Positions 31,039-38,975 of a stretch of 64,000 nt of DNA are shown piece after piece. Location: assembly GCA_963733085.1 (NCBI GenBank), contig CAVTBY010000015.1:97939-161938 (forward strand), read 5' to 3'. Positions within the stretch are counted from its first letter, which is position 1. Each line of letters starts with the position of its first letter. The notes beneath the pieces were generated by a model, which did no database searches, was not told the DNA's origin, and was given only the letters and a program-made list of their open reading frames with translations. The stretch is from Desertimonas sp963733085. GTDB lineage: Bacteria; Actinomycetota; Acidimicrobiia; Acidimicrobiales; Ilumatobacteraceae. The position numbers were made by a program, and so were the translations under genes.

Positions 31039-31741
31039 CTACTCCGCCGGCGGCCGGCGGCGGCGGACGTCGTAGGCGCAATGGCGATCACCGCTGGCCA
31101 TGTGGCTGACCCGCACGACATCCGTGTCGGGGAGCACGGCGCGGATGAACTCCAGCTCGCTCGAGCATGCCTGCCCGTATTTGCCGGCGACGGCGGCGAT
31201 CGCGCAGTTGTGCTCGACGACGAGGAAGTGGTCGCGGGAGACCTGCTCGCACGAGGCGAGATAGCCGTCCTCGTCGAGGATCGCCGTCAGCTCGGCGACC
31301 TTGCCGGCCAACGAACGGTGCCGGTCCAGTCGTTCCCTCGCCAGGGAGATGCGGTGGTCGCGGCGACGCTCGAAGAGCCGGTCGACGGCTCCTTGCGAGC
31401 TCTCGGCGACGTAGCCGAGCAGTTCATTCGTCAGCGCCCCGTAGGCCTTCGGGAAGAGCAGGTCGCCGAGCTCGCTGACGTGATAGGTCGAGCCGCGGGC
31501 GGCCGCGTCGTGGCGGATCGTCGCGCAACTCGACCGCCTCGACGAGCCCGTGCTCGGCGAGGGAGGTGAGGTGCTGACGGGCGCCGGAGGCGGTGATGGC
31601 GAGATCGGCCGGCGACGTCTTCGACGGTGGCGTCGCCGATCCGCCGAACGGCGTAGAGCACTGCCCGGCGCCCCACCGGGATCGGCGGTGCGACCGAGAC
31701 GCCCGTGGCGAGCGAAGCGAGGCGGCGGCCGAGGTCATCAT
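31039..31741 (-). CDS. HTH regulator with Cys-rich C-terminal domain (SufR-like), frameshifted
   Basis: About 234 residues after joining frames. An N-terminal winged helix (R-R-A-V-L-Y-A-V-R-R-I-G and I-T-A-S-G-A-R-Q-H-L-T-S-L) is followed by a long helix and a C-terminal domain with four cysteines: A-S-C-E-Q, H-N-C-A-I, Q-A-C-S-S-E and R-H-C-A-Y-D. This resembles the Fe-S-binding end of SufR-type repressors. Cysteine spacing is 14, 12 and 28 residues, so the match to canonical SufR is partial. Joins are needed near the start (one base missing), at 31612 (GCCGGCC) and at 31488. ATG 31741 begins 2 bp after the queA stop. Confidence 0.68.
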
Positions 31742-31743
31742 CG

Positions 31744-32835
31744 TCAAGCGTACGGAAGGATGAGATGGCTGTCGCCGAACTCGTGCCACCGGTAGCCGGC
31801 GGCGAACGCCGACTCGTAGGCCATGACGAGGGCGTCCCTGCCGGCGATCGCCTCGAGCATCGCCAGATGGGTGGCCTCAGGTTCGTGCCAGCCGGTGAGC
31901 AACCCGTCGATGGCGCGGACACCGCGTCCGGGGTGATGATGAGGTCGGTCCAGCCTTCGCCCGGATGCACGGTGCCCCCCGAGTCGGTGACGGTTTCGAG
32001 GGCACGCACGACCGTCGTGCCAACGGCGATGACGTGTCCACCGCCGTGACGAGTCGCGTTGGCGAGAATCGCCGTGGAGGTCGGCACCCGGTAGCGCTCG
32101 GTGGACGGCCGCTCACTCGCTTCCAGGACGACACGCCGGTGTGCAGGGTGATCGGGGCGACAGCAACGCCGTTGCTCACCAGCCGGGTCACGATCGTCGG
32201 CGGTGAACGGTCGTGCCGCACTCGGCATCTCGGCGCTGCCGGGGTCCGTTGCGAACACGGTCTGGTAGGCAGCGAGGGGCCAGTCGCGGGGTACGTACTG
32301 GTAGCGGATCGGTCGGCCGGCGACGGCCATCGTCGCCGCGACGTCCACGCCGTCGGCGGCCATGGCGAGCCAGAGTCGCTCGGAGTCTGGGGCCGTGCGC
32401 AGGAGGTGGAACAGCGGCTGACCCGTCGGCAACTCGACTAACGCAGGTTCGCCGGGCAGCCGGAGGCGCTCCGTCGACCCGTTGGCGATGCGTCGTCGAG
32501 GTTCGACCATCCAGAGGTCGCCAGGCAGCTTGTTGGAGACGTGGATGACGGCGTCGCCGTGGCCCTCGATGACGACGTCGAGGGCGGCGGCGACGGTCGC
32601 CGACGTGTTGACGACGAGGAGGTCGCCGGGTCGCAGGTGGTCGGGTGATCGAGGCGAACGTCGTGTGCTGGGGGGTGTCGAGTCCTCGCGACACGAGGAG
32701 GCGCACGTCGTCGCGCCCCGTCCCACGCGACTCCGGCGGCCGGTCGGCTTGATGCTCGGCGTCGATCGTGAAGCTCAACGGGAGTGGTTCCACGAGGCGC
32801 TGACGATCGCGATCGAGGACGGCGACAGCGCTCAC
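31744..32835 (-). CDS. queA: tRNA preQ1(34) S-adenosylmethionine ribosyltransferase-isomerase, four apparent frameshifts
   Basis: Transfers the ribosyl moiety of SAM to preQ1-modified tRNA in queuosine synthesis. Recognisable family segments are R-P-G-D-L-L-V-V-N-T-S, Y-Q-Y-V-P-R-D-W-P-L, T-S-T-A-I-L-A-N-A-T-R, V-G-T-T-V-V-R-A-L-E and W-T-D-L-I-I-T-P-D, ending F-G-D-S-H-L-I-L-P-Y-A. Two joins remove an extra base (near 32648 and 32200); two restore a missing C (near 32127 and 31945). The GTG start overlaps the SDR stop by 4 bp. No other queuosine genes are in the window. Confidence 0.85.
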
Positions 32836-33518
32836 CGGCCGACCTCCCTGGCGATGTAGCGACCGCTCGGCTGGTCGCCTTCGATCAAGGCGACGATGCC
32901 GGGCACGCTCGCCTCGGGAAGCGGTCGATCGCTGATGTCCTCTCCGGGAAAGGCGTCCTGGTGCATCTCCGTGCGCATGTCACCCGGGTCGATGGTCAGC
33001 ACGCGAAGGTCTTCGCGCTCGGCCGCGAGCACCCGGCCGGCGTGCTCGAGCGCAGCCTTCGTGGCGCCGTAGCCGCCCCATCCCGGATAGCCCTCGACGG
33101 CCGCGTCCGACGTGATGTTGACGATCACGGCGCCGCCGTCGAGGTGGGGGAGGGCGAGCTGGTAGAGGGCGATCGGGGCGACGACGTTGGTCTCGAAGGT
33201 CTCGCGCAGGGTGGCGGCGTCGATCTCGTCGAGGCGGGGCAGTGGGCTCGCTCCGAGCGTGCTGGCGTTGTTGACGACCACGGCGATCCGACCCAGTTCG
33301 GCTGCCGCAGCGACGAGTCGGCGGCGGTGGTCGTCGGCCGTGACGTCGCCGACTACGGCGGCGACCTGGGTCAGCGGAGCAAGCTCGGCCTCGGCGGCAG
33401 CGAGCCGGTCGGCACGGCGAGCGTCGATGGCGAGGGCGTATCCCCGTGCGGCAAGTTCCCTCGCCAGCGCCAGCCCAAGGCCTTGCGACGCTCCGGTGAT
33501 GATCGCAACTGGCTTCAT
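32832..33518 (-). CDS. SDR-family NAD(P)-dependent oxidoreductase
   Basis: A 228-residue classical short-chain dehydrogenase. It has the cofactor motif T-G-A-S-Q-G-L-G-L at residues 8-16, N-N-A-S-T near residue 86, a catalytic Ser in I-T-S-D-A-A, and Y-G-A-T-K as the Tyr/Lys pair. The substrate is unknown. It is the first gene of the SDR-queA-regulator-VIT operon, with a dyad-symmetric element in its promoter region. Confidence 0.88.
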   Translation of the reverse strand: MKPVAIITGASQGLGLALARELAARGYALAIDARRADRLAAAEAELAPLTQVAAVVGDVTADDHRRRLVAAAAELGRIAVVVNNASTLGASPLPRLDEIDAATLRETFETNVVAPIALYQLALPHLDGGAVIVNITSDAAVEGYPGWGGYGATKAALEHAGRVLAAEREDLRVLTIDPGDMRTEMHQDAFPGEDISDRPLPEASVPGIVALIEGDQPSGRYIAREVGR

Positions 33519-33553
33519 TGTCGGGTCCTCCCGTTTCCGGTGATGACCCTAAC

Positions 33554-33571
33554 AACAACTAGATACTTGTT
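33554..33571 (-). promoter_or_regulatory. Imperfect dyad AACAACTAG/ATACTTGTT upstream of SDR-queA operon
   Basis: An 18-bp element whose halves match at 7 of 9 positions, in an AT-rich patch unusual for this DNA, 35 bp before the first gene. It is a candidate operator, possibly for the HTH regulator encoded third in the operon. Confidence 0.45.
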
Positions 33572-33611
33572 TTATTCTCGGCGTGAGAACTTTCGCTGTG
33601 ACTGATGTCGC

Positions 33612-33887
33612 CTAGCGCAGCGCCGCGTACCGCTCCGCAGAGCGTGCCTTGGCCTTGGCGGCCTCGACCTCGCGGTCGCGCGGCGGGGCATGCGTGACCA
33701 GTGAGGCGACGAGCTCGCGGGTCACCGCGGCGACGGTCTCGACGGCCTGCTCGAACGCCTCGGCGTTGGCCGTCGACGGCTTGTTCATCCCGCTGACCTT
33801 GCGCACGTACTGCAGCGCCGACGCGTGGCACTCCTCGGCGGTCGCCGGCGGCTCGAAGTTGTGGAGGGTTCTGATGTTCCGGCACAT
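33612..33887 (-). CDS. DUF2277 family protein
   Basis: A 91-residue protein starting M-C-R-N-I-R-T-L-H-N-F-E-P-P-A-T, which is the signature of DUF2277, with L-Q-Y-V-R-K-V-S-G following. The family is conserved in actinobacteria and proteobacteria without a defined function. The N-terminal Cys is invariant in the proteins I know. It is divergent from the aldo/keto reductase with a hairpin repeat between. Confidence 0.88.
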   Translation of the reverse strand: MCRNIRTLHNFEPPATAEECHASALQYVRKVSGMNKPSTANAEAFEQAVETVAAVTRELVASLVTHAPPRDREVEAAKAKARSAERYAALR

Positions 33888-33918
33888 GCCCCCAGCCTGC
33901 CACGGCCGACAGCAGACA

Positions 33919-33970
33919 CAACCGATGGGTGTTCAGGGGACGGAACGGTCCCCTACACACCCATCGGTTG
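33919..33970. repeat. Hairpin repeat, copy 2 (complete palindrome)
   Basis: A 52-bp near-perfect palindrome bounded by CAACCGATGGGTGT and ACACCCATCGGTTG, with an inner stem AGGGGAC / GTCCCCT around GGAACG. It is the most complete copy of the family at 1461 and 53636. It lies between the divergent DUF2277 and aldo/keto reductase genes, 37 bp before the latter. Confidence 0.8.
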
Positions 33971-34007
33971 CAACAAACTCCGCGAGGATGCGATTCCGAC
34001 GGGAGGC

Positions 34008-34994
34008 ATGACATGGACACAGCGAACACTCGGTACAAACGGTCTTGAGGTGTCAGCCGTCGGGCTCGGGTGCATGGGGCTCGGCCGCAAGGTCGCCGAA
34101 GGCGAGCTGCGCGACCAGATGATTGGAGTGCTCCGCCGCGCCGTCGAGCTCGGCGTGACGTTGTTCGACACCGCGCAGGTATATGGGCCGCTCACCAACG
34201 AGGAGCTCGTCGGCGAGGCGCTGGCTCCGTTTCGCGGCCAGGTGATCATCGCGACCAAGTTCGGACTTGTCGACGCCGATGGCCAATCGGCGGGCAGCCG
34301 ACCCAACACCATCAAGGCGGCCACCGACGGCTCGTTGCGTCGGCTCGGCGTCGACGCCATCGACCTCTACTACCAACACCGCGTCGATCCAGACGTCCCG
34401 ATCGAAGAGGTCGCAGGTGCGGTCAAGGAACTCGTCGAAGCCGGCAAGGTCAAGCACTGGGGGCTCTCCGAAGCGGCCGCCGGCACGATTCGCCGGGCCC
34501 ACACCGTGCTTCCGGTGACTGCGGTGCAGAGCGAGTACTCCCTGTGGTGGAAGCGACCCGAGGACGAGGTGCTCCCGACGCTTGCGGAACTCGGCATCGG
34601 CTTCGTCCCGTTCAGCCCGCTCGGCAAGGGCTTCCTCACCGGCACGATCGACGCCAACACTGAATTTGCCGAGCACGACATCCGCGCCTCGATCCCTCGC
34701 TTCGAGACCGAGGCCCGAACCGCCAATGCCGCGCTGGTCGAGGTGCTCCGCGCGGTCGCCGATCAACTGCACGCGACCCCCGGCCAAGTCGCCCTCGCGT
34801 GGCTGCTGGCCCAACGCCCGTGGATCGTCCCGATCCCCGGCACGACCAAGATCGAACGGCTCGAAGAGAATGTCGGCGCGGCGACGATCGAGCTCAGCGG
34901 CGACAACCTGCATCACATCGACGCGGCGGCCGCCGATATCGCGATCGTCGGGGCTCGCTACCCGGAATCACACGAGCGACGAACCAACCTGTGA
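34008..34994 (+). CDS. Aldo/keto reductase
   Basis: A 328-residue NADPH-dependent oxidoreductase with the (beta/alpha)8 fold. The catalytic tetrad is visible: Asp in L-F-D-T-A, Tyr in Q-V-Y-G-P, Lys in A-T-K-F-G and His in Y-Y-Q-H-R. S-P-L-G-K-G-F-L-T-G and I-P-G-T-T-K-I-E-R-L are further family signatures. It is closest to the AKR13-like group; the substrate is unknown. GGGAGG sits only 1 bp from ATG 34008, closer than usual, so the true start or the spacing may be affected by an indel. Confidence 0.9.
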   Translation: MTWTQRTLGTNGLEVSAVGLGCMGLGRKVAEGELRDQMIGVLRRAVELGVTLFDTAQVYGPLTNEELVGEALAPFRGQVIIATKFGLVDADGQSAGSRPNTIKAATDGSLRRLGVDAIDLYYQHRVDPDVPIEEVAGAVKELVEAGKVKHWGLSEAAAGTIRRAHTVLPVTAVQSEYSLWWKRPEDEVLPTLAELGIGFVPFSPLGKGFLTGTIDANTEFAEHDIRASIPRFETEARTANAALVEVLRAVADQLHATPGQVALAWLLAQRPWIVPIPGTTKIERLEENVGAATIELSGDNLHHIDAAAADIAIVGARYPESHERRTNL

Positions 34995-35064
34995 CCGAGG
35001 CGGTTCGCTCCTCGCCAAGCTACGCTTTCCGGACCTAGAATCCCTGGTAGGTGACCCTTTTTCG

Positions 35065-35449
35065 TGGTGGAGCTGGGGGGAATCGAACCCCCGTCCATCA
35101 GCCGGTGGACAAACCCGCTACGACCGTTCCCGGCTTCGAGGCTTACGCTGCCCCACCGGCGGGTCGGCTGGTGACCTTGCGGTCACCGACGCCAGGTCTT
35201 TCCCTGGAGCCAGCCGTCTTTCCGGCCGTCAGTGGTCTTTCCCACCGTCATCCTCCGCTTCTGTTGCCGGGCTGCGGCGGACCGGCCCCGTGTGGCATTG
35301 CTGCTCACGATGACTCGTCACTTACCTGAGATCAGGCTGCGCGAGCGAACTGCGTGTTGGCAATTCTTGTTGGTGCCCCGTTTAGCGAGTCTGAGCAACT
35401 CGGGTCGCGTTCTCGTCCCTCGTCACTGACGTCGAAACCTGTCAGCCCC
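35065..35449 (-). ncRNA. ssrA: Transfer-messenger RNA (tmRNA)
   Basis: Rescues stalled ribosomes with SmpB. Read on the minus strand, the 5' end is GGGGCTGACAGGTTTCGACG and the 3' end is a T-arm with GGTTCGATTCC followed by CAGCTCCACCA. GGGGCTG pairs with CAGCTCC, and CCA is encoded. The proposed tag reading frame is A followed by P-T-R-I-A-N-T-Q-F-A-R-A-A and a TGA near 35330. The ending -RAA departs from the common -LAA. Length is 385 nt. smpB is 14 bp upstream on the same strand. Confidence 0.93.
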
Positions 35450-35463
35450 GTGAGTTGAGACAA

Positions 35464-35979
35464 TCAGTCTACCCTGCCCTTCGCCGCCCTGCCCATCGCT
35501 CGGTCGATCTCGCGTTGCGAGTCCCGCTCGGCGATCGCCTGGCGCTGGTCAGCCTTACGCCGGCCACGACCGAGGGCGAGCTCGACCTTGGCCCGGCCGT
35601 CCCGGAAGTAGAGGCGCAGCGGCACGAGGGCGAGGCGCTCCTGGGCGACGCGGGCCTGCAAGCGGTCGATCTCGTCGCGGTGGAGGAGCAGCTTTCGACG
35701 GCGGTCGGGATCGTGAGCGCCGGCGTCGGTGGCGAACTGGTACGGAGCGATGTGCACCCCTTCCAGCCACAGCTCTCCGGCCTCACTGCGAGCGAACCCC
35801 TCGGCGATCTGGACATGGCCGAGGCGCAGGCTCTTGACCTCGCTCCCCGTGAGGACGACGCCGGCCTCGACGACGTCGAGCACCTCGTAGTCGTGCCGTG
35901 CCCGCCGGTTTCCGGCGATCAGCTTGGTGCCGCCCTGGTTGGCCGCGGGCAGCGTGCGGGCCCTTCTCCTGGCGGCCAT
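35464..35979 (-). CDS. smpB: SsrA-binding protein SmpB
   Basis: Binds tmRNA and delivers it to the ribosome. At 171 residues it has N-R-R-A-R-H-D-Y, the G-S-E-V-K-S-L-R motif and E-L-W-L-E-G-V-H-I-A-P-Y. The C-terminal tail is basic (R-D-S-Q-R-E-I-D-R-A-M-G-R), as needed to act as the mRNA mimic. It lies directly upstream of ssrA, an arrangement that should give balanced expression. It is divergent from mec, with only 26 bp between annotated starts. Confidence 0.95.
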   Translation of the reverse strand: MAARRRARTLPAANQGGTKLIAGNRRARHDYEVLDVVEAGVVLTGSEVKSLRLGHVQIAEGFARSEAGELWLEGVHIAPYQFATDAGAHDPDRRRKLLLHRDEIDRLQARVAQERLALVPLRLYFRDGRAKVELALGRGRRKADQRQAIAERDSQREIDRAMGRAAKGRVD

Positions 35980-36005
35980 AGGAGCGCCGAGGCTACCGTC
36001 CCGCC

Positions 36006-36407
36006 GTGCTCGCGGTCCCTCGAAGCGTCCTCGACGAGATGGCGGCGATGGCCTATGACGCCTATCCCTACGAGGGCTGTGGGCTGATCGCCGGCCCTGC
36101 CGCTGGGGGGGCTGTCACCACGTTCACGCCGTGTCGCAACGTTGCCGAGTCCGCTCGGGTCTACACGGTCGATCCGAGCGATCACCTGCACGCCGAGCGT
36201 GCCGCCGAGGCAGCCGGTACGGAGATCATCGGAGTGGTGCACAGCCACACGCACACCGATCCGTTCCCGAGTCCGACGGACATTGCCCAGGCTCCCGATC
36301 CGGCATGGCACTACATCATCGTCGGACTCAAGCGGGAAAGCCCGGAGATCCGCAGCTTCCGCATCGCCGGCGGCGAGGTCACCGAGGAGCCGATCGTCGT
36401 CGTCTGA
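36006..36407 (+). CDS. mec: JAMM/MPN metalloprotease, Mec-like
   Basis: A 133-residue zinc hydrolase of the JAB1/MPN family. The Glu is in Y-E-G-C-G-L-I (about residue 24), and the metal site is H-S-H-T-H-T-D-P-F-P-S-P-T-D, a correct H-x-H-x7-S-x2-D (residues about 79-92). In mycobacteria Mec releases cysteine from the CysO carrier made by CysM, and the next gene here is cysM. GTG 36006 is the upstream start; ATG 36039 would remove 11 residues and leave more room for the divergent smpB promoter. Confidence 0.85.
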   Translation: MLAVPRSVLDEMAAMAYDAYPYEGCGLIAGPAAGGAVTTFTPCRNVAESARVYTVDPSDHLHAERAAEAAGTEIIGVVHSHTHTDPFPSPTDIAQAPDPAWHYIIVGLKRESPEIRSFRIAGGEVTEEPIVVV

Positions 36408-36500
36408 ATCCCTCGACGACCTGTTCGTCACGGTGGTCATGCGATAGATTGTTGATGAATCGGATCGGATTTGTTCCGGTTTGGACCTTAGGAGCAGACG

Positions 36501-37463
36501 GTGCTGACGATCGCCAGCGTTCACGAGAGCGTGCTCGACCTCATCGGCAACACGCCGCTGGTCGACATCTCGATGCTGTCACCGAATCCTGATGTTCGCG
36601 TCCTCGCCAAGCTCGAGAACCAGAACCCGTTCGGATCGGTCAAGGACCGCATCGCCAAGTACATGATCGAGGACGCCGAGAAGCACGGCCGCCTCCTTCC
36701 CGGCCAGGTGATCGTCGAGCCCTCGTCGGGGAACACCGGGATCGCCCTCGCCGCCATCGCCCGCCTCAAGGGCTATCCGATCAAGGTGCTGTTGCCCGAG
36801 AACGTCTCGATCGAGCGCCGCCAGATGCTCAGCGTGTTCGGCGCCGAGATCATCCTCACCCCGGGCGAGGAGGGATCCAACGGTGCCGTCCGGCGAGCCG
36901 AGCAACTCGCCACCGAGCATCCCGACTGGTGCTTCCTGTACCAGTACGCCAACGATGCCAACCCACGGGCGCACTACGAGGGAACGGGACCGGAGATCTG
37001 GCGGGATTGCCCCGAGATCACCCACTTCGTTGCCGGCCTGGGCACGAGCGGCACGCTGATGGGCACCGGTCGTTTCCTCAAGGAGCAGAACCCGGACATC
37101 AAGATCGTCGCGATCGAGCCGCCCCAGGGCGAGCGCGTCGAAGGCTTGCGCAACCTGGCCGACGGCTACATCCCGCCAGTGTTCGACGATTGGAACGGCT
37201 TCGCCCTACTCGATCGCAAACGGGTCGTGCGTCCACGTGAATCGATCCAATGGACTCGGCGTTTGGTCACCGAGGCGGGAGTGTTCGCTGGGCTGTCCGC
37301 CGGGGCCGCGATGGCCGGCGCAGCCAAGGTCGCCGAGGAGATCGACAGCGGCACGATCGTCATCGTCGTCGCCGACGGGGGATGGAAGTATCTGTCGACG
37401 GGTGCCTACACGAGCGACCTCGACGAGGCTGCTGCTGCCGCCGAACAGGTCATCTACTTCTAG
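36501..37463 (+). CDS. cysM: Cysteine synthase (CysM type)
   Basis: A fold-type II PLP enzyme of 320 residues. The Schiff-base lysine is in F-G-S-V-K-D-R (about residue 51), the substrate/PLP loop P-S-S-G-N-T-G near residue 80, and G-L-G-T-S-G-T-L-M holds the phosphate-binding glycine loop. Adjacent mec supports the O-phosphoserine/thiocarboxylate CysM type over CysK. The sulfur carrier gene cysO, normally between mec and cysM in mycobacteria, is absent: the 93-bp gap holds no ORF. TAGGAG precedes GTG 36501. Confidence 0.9.
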   Translation: MLTIASVHESVLDLIGNTPLVDISMLSPNPDVRVLAKLENQNPFGSVKDRIAKYMIEDAEKHGRLLPGQVIVEPSSGNTGIALAAIARLKGYPIKVLLPENVSIERRQMLSVFGAEIILTPGEEGSNGAVRRAEQLATEHPDWCFLYQYANDANPRAHYEGTGPEIWRDCPEITHFVAGLGTSGTLMGTGRFLKEQNPDIKIVAIEPPQGERVEGLRNLADGYIPPVFDDWNGFALLDRKRVVRPRESIQWTRRLVTEAGVFAGLSAGAAMAGAAKVAEEIDSGTIVIVVADGGWKYLSTGAYTSDLDEAAAAAEQVIYF

Positions 37464-37475
37464 TATCGACCGCCA

Positions 37476-38811
37476 GTGAGTGACGCTGGCCCGCCATCCG
37501 ACGAATCGCCGAGCATCTGGGAACCACCGTCTGGTGACGCCCAGCCACCCGGCGACGTGCCGCCACCGCCCCCGCCGCCCGAAGAGCCTCCGGAGCCTTA
37601 CGACCAGGGTCCGCCAACCGAGGTTGTTTATGGCGCCGGGGCGGCGGGCGGCTTGGCCGCGTCGGGCTTCGACCCTGACGCGACGGCGATCCAACCGCAG
37701 ATGGACGGTGGCGGAGGTGCCGGAGGCGTCCCACCCGGCGGCGACTATCAGTACGAACCCGAATACGAACCGCCGCCCGGGCCGTGGTGGCAGCAACCGG
37801 GAGCGATCATCGCAGTCGCGGCGGGAGCCGCAGCAGTAATCCTGGGGATCATCGCCCTCATCGTCTTCACCGGTGGTGATGGCGACAGCACCGACGACAG
37901 CCTGCCCCTCGTCAGCGCCGAGAGCACGACGCCACAGCCGCGTCCTCCCACCACAGCATCGACGTCCACGACCCTGTTCCCGACGTCGCCATCGCTCACC
38001 ACTGGCCCGCTCCCTACCAACGTGACGACAGTCCCGGCACAGCCGACCAGCCCGCCGACCACGGCAACCCCGACGACGACACCAGCGACGACGACGCCGA
38101 CCACGACGGCTCCGACCACTGCGGCTCCGACCACTGCGGCTCCGACGACTGCGGCTCCGACGACCGCGGCTCCGACGACCGCAGCGCCGACGACCGCGGC
38201 ACCCACGACGACCGCGGCGACGACGCACGACGCAGGCTCCGACGACTACTGAGGCTCCGACTACTGAGGCGCCGACCACTGAAGCGCCGACCACTGAGGC
38301 GCCGACCACTGAAGCGCCGACGACTGAGGCTCCGACCACTGAGGCGCCGACGACCTCCGAGCCGACGACGACCGCTCCGACCGAGGACGCGTTCGTGGTC
38401 ATCGGGGAGAGCAACCCGGTCTTCGCTCAGGTGATCACCACCGCCGAACTGCAGGACGATGTTGCGAGCGGTGACATCACCGTGTTCGCCCCATCGGACG
38501 CAGCGGTCCAGGCACTCCCGGCCGAGGTCCTGAGCGACCAGGCGCTCGCCGCGGCGTTTGTCAACGGGCACATCGTCAGCGGCGCGAGCGACGTGGCGGC
38601 GCTCGAGACGGCGGGCCAGGCGACGACCGCCGGCGGGCAGGTTCTGACGTTCGCCACAGGTTCCGTCTCCGGCCCTGACGGGATTCCTCGGACGTACACG
38701 ACGCAGAATCAGGCAGCCACCAACGGATTCGTCCACGGCATCGATGGTGTGCTGTTCGTGCCGGAGGTTCCGACCGACACCACGTCGAGCTCCACGACCA
38801 CGATCGTCTAG
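37476..38811 (+). CDS. Membrane-anchored Thr-rich fasciclin (FAS1) protein A, one apparent frameshift
   Basis: About 444 residues. A cytoplasmic Pro/Gly-rich N-terminus (with Y-E-P-E-Y-E-P-P-P-G-P-W-W) leads to one transmembrane helix (about residues 108-133). A Thr/Pro/Ala stalk built of A-P-T-T-A and A-P-T-T-E pentads (about residues 150-305) follows, then a C-terminal FAS1 domain with D-I-T-V-F-A-P-S-D-A-A, F-V-N-G-H-I-V-S and G-F-V-H-G-I-D-G-V-L. The topology puts the FAS1 adhesive module outside on a glycosylatable stalk. The frame breaks near 38219 where one C is surplus. It is paralogous to the next gene and 12 bp after cysM. Confidence 0.8.
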
Positions 38812-38833
38812 TCACCGCGATCGGCGTCGTAGC

Positions 38834-38881
38834 GAACTGTGAGCTGTCGACGCCGATATCGGCGCTCGGGGCTCACAGTTC
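38834..38881. terminator. Strong hairpin with internal palindrome
   Basis: GAACTGTGAGC and GCTCACAGTTC (11 bp each) flank the perfect 14-bp palindrome CGCCGATATCGGCG (38851-38864). It lies between the two fasciclin genes and could terminate the first transcript. There is no T-tract. Confidence 0.5.
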
Positions 38882-38975
38882 CGTGGGGAGAGCCCGGCAC
38901 TTGGTCGTTCGGGTTCGACATAGGCGCCGGCGGCCGAAGTCGTCGCGGTAGACCCCCCGACTAAGGTGCCCGCTG

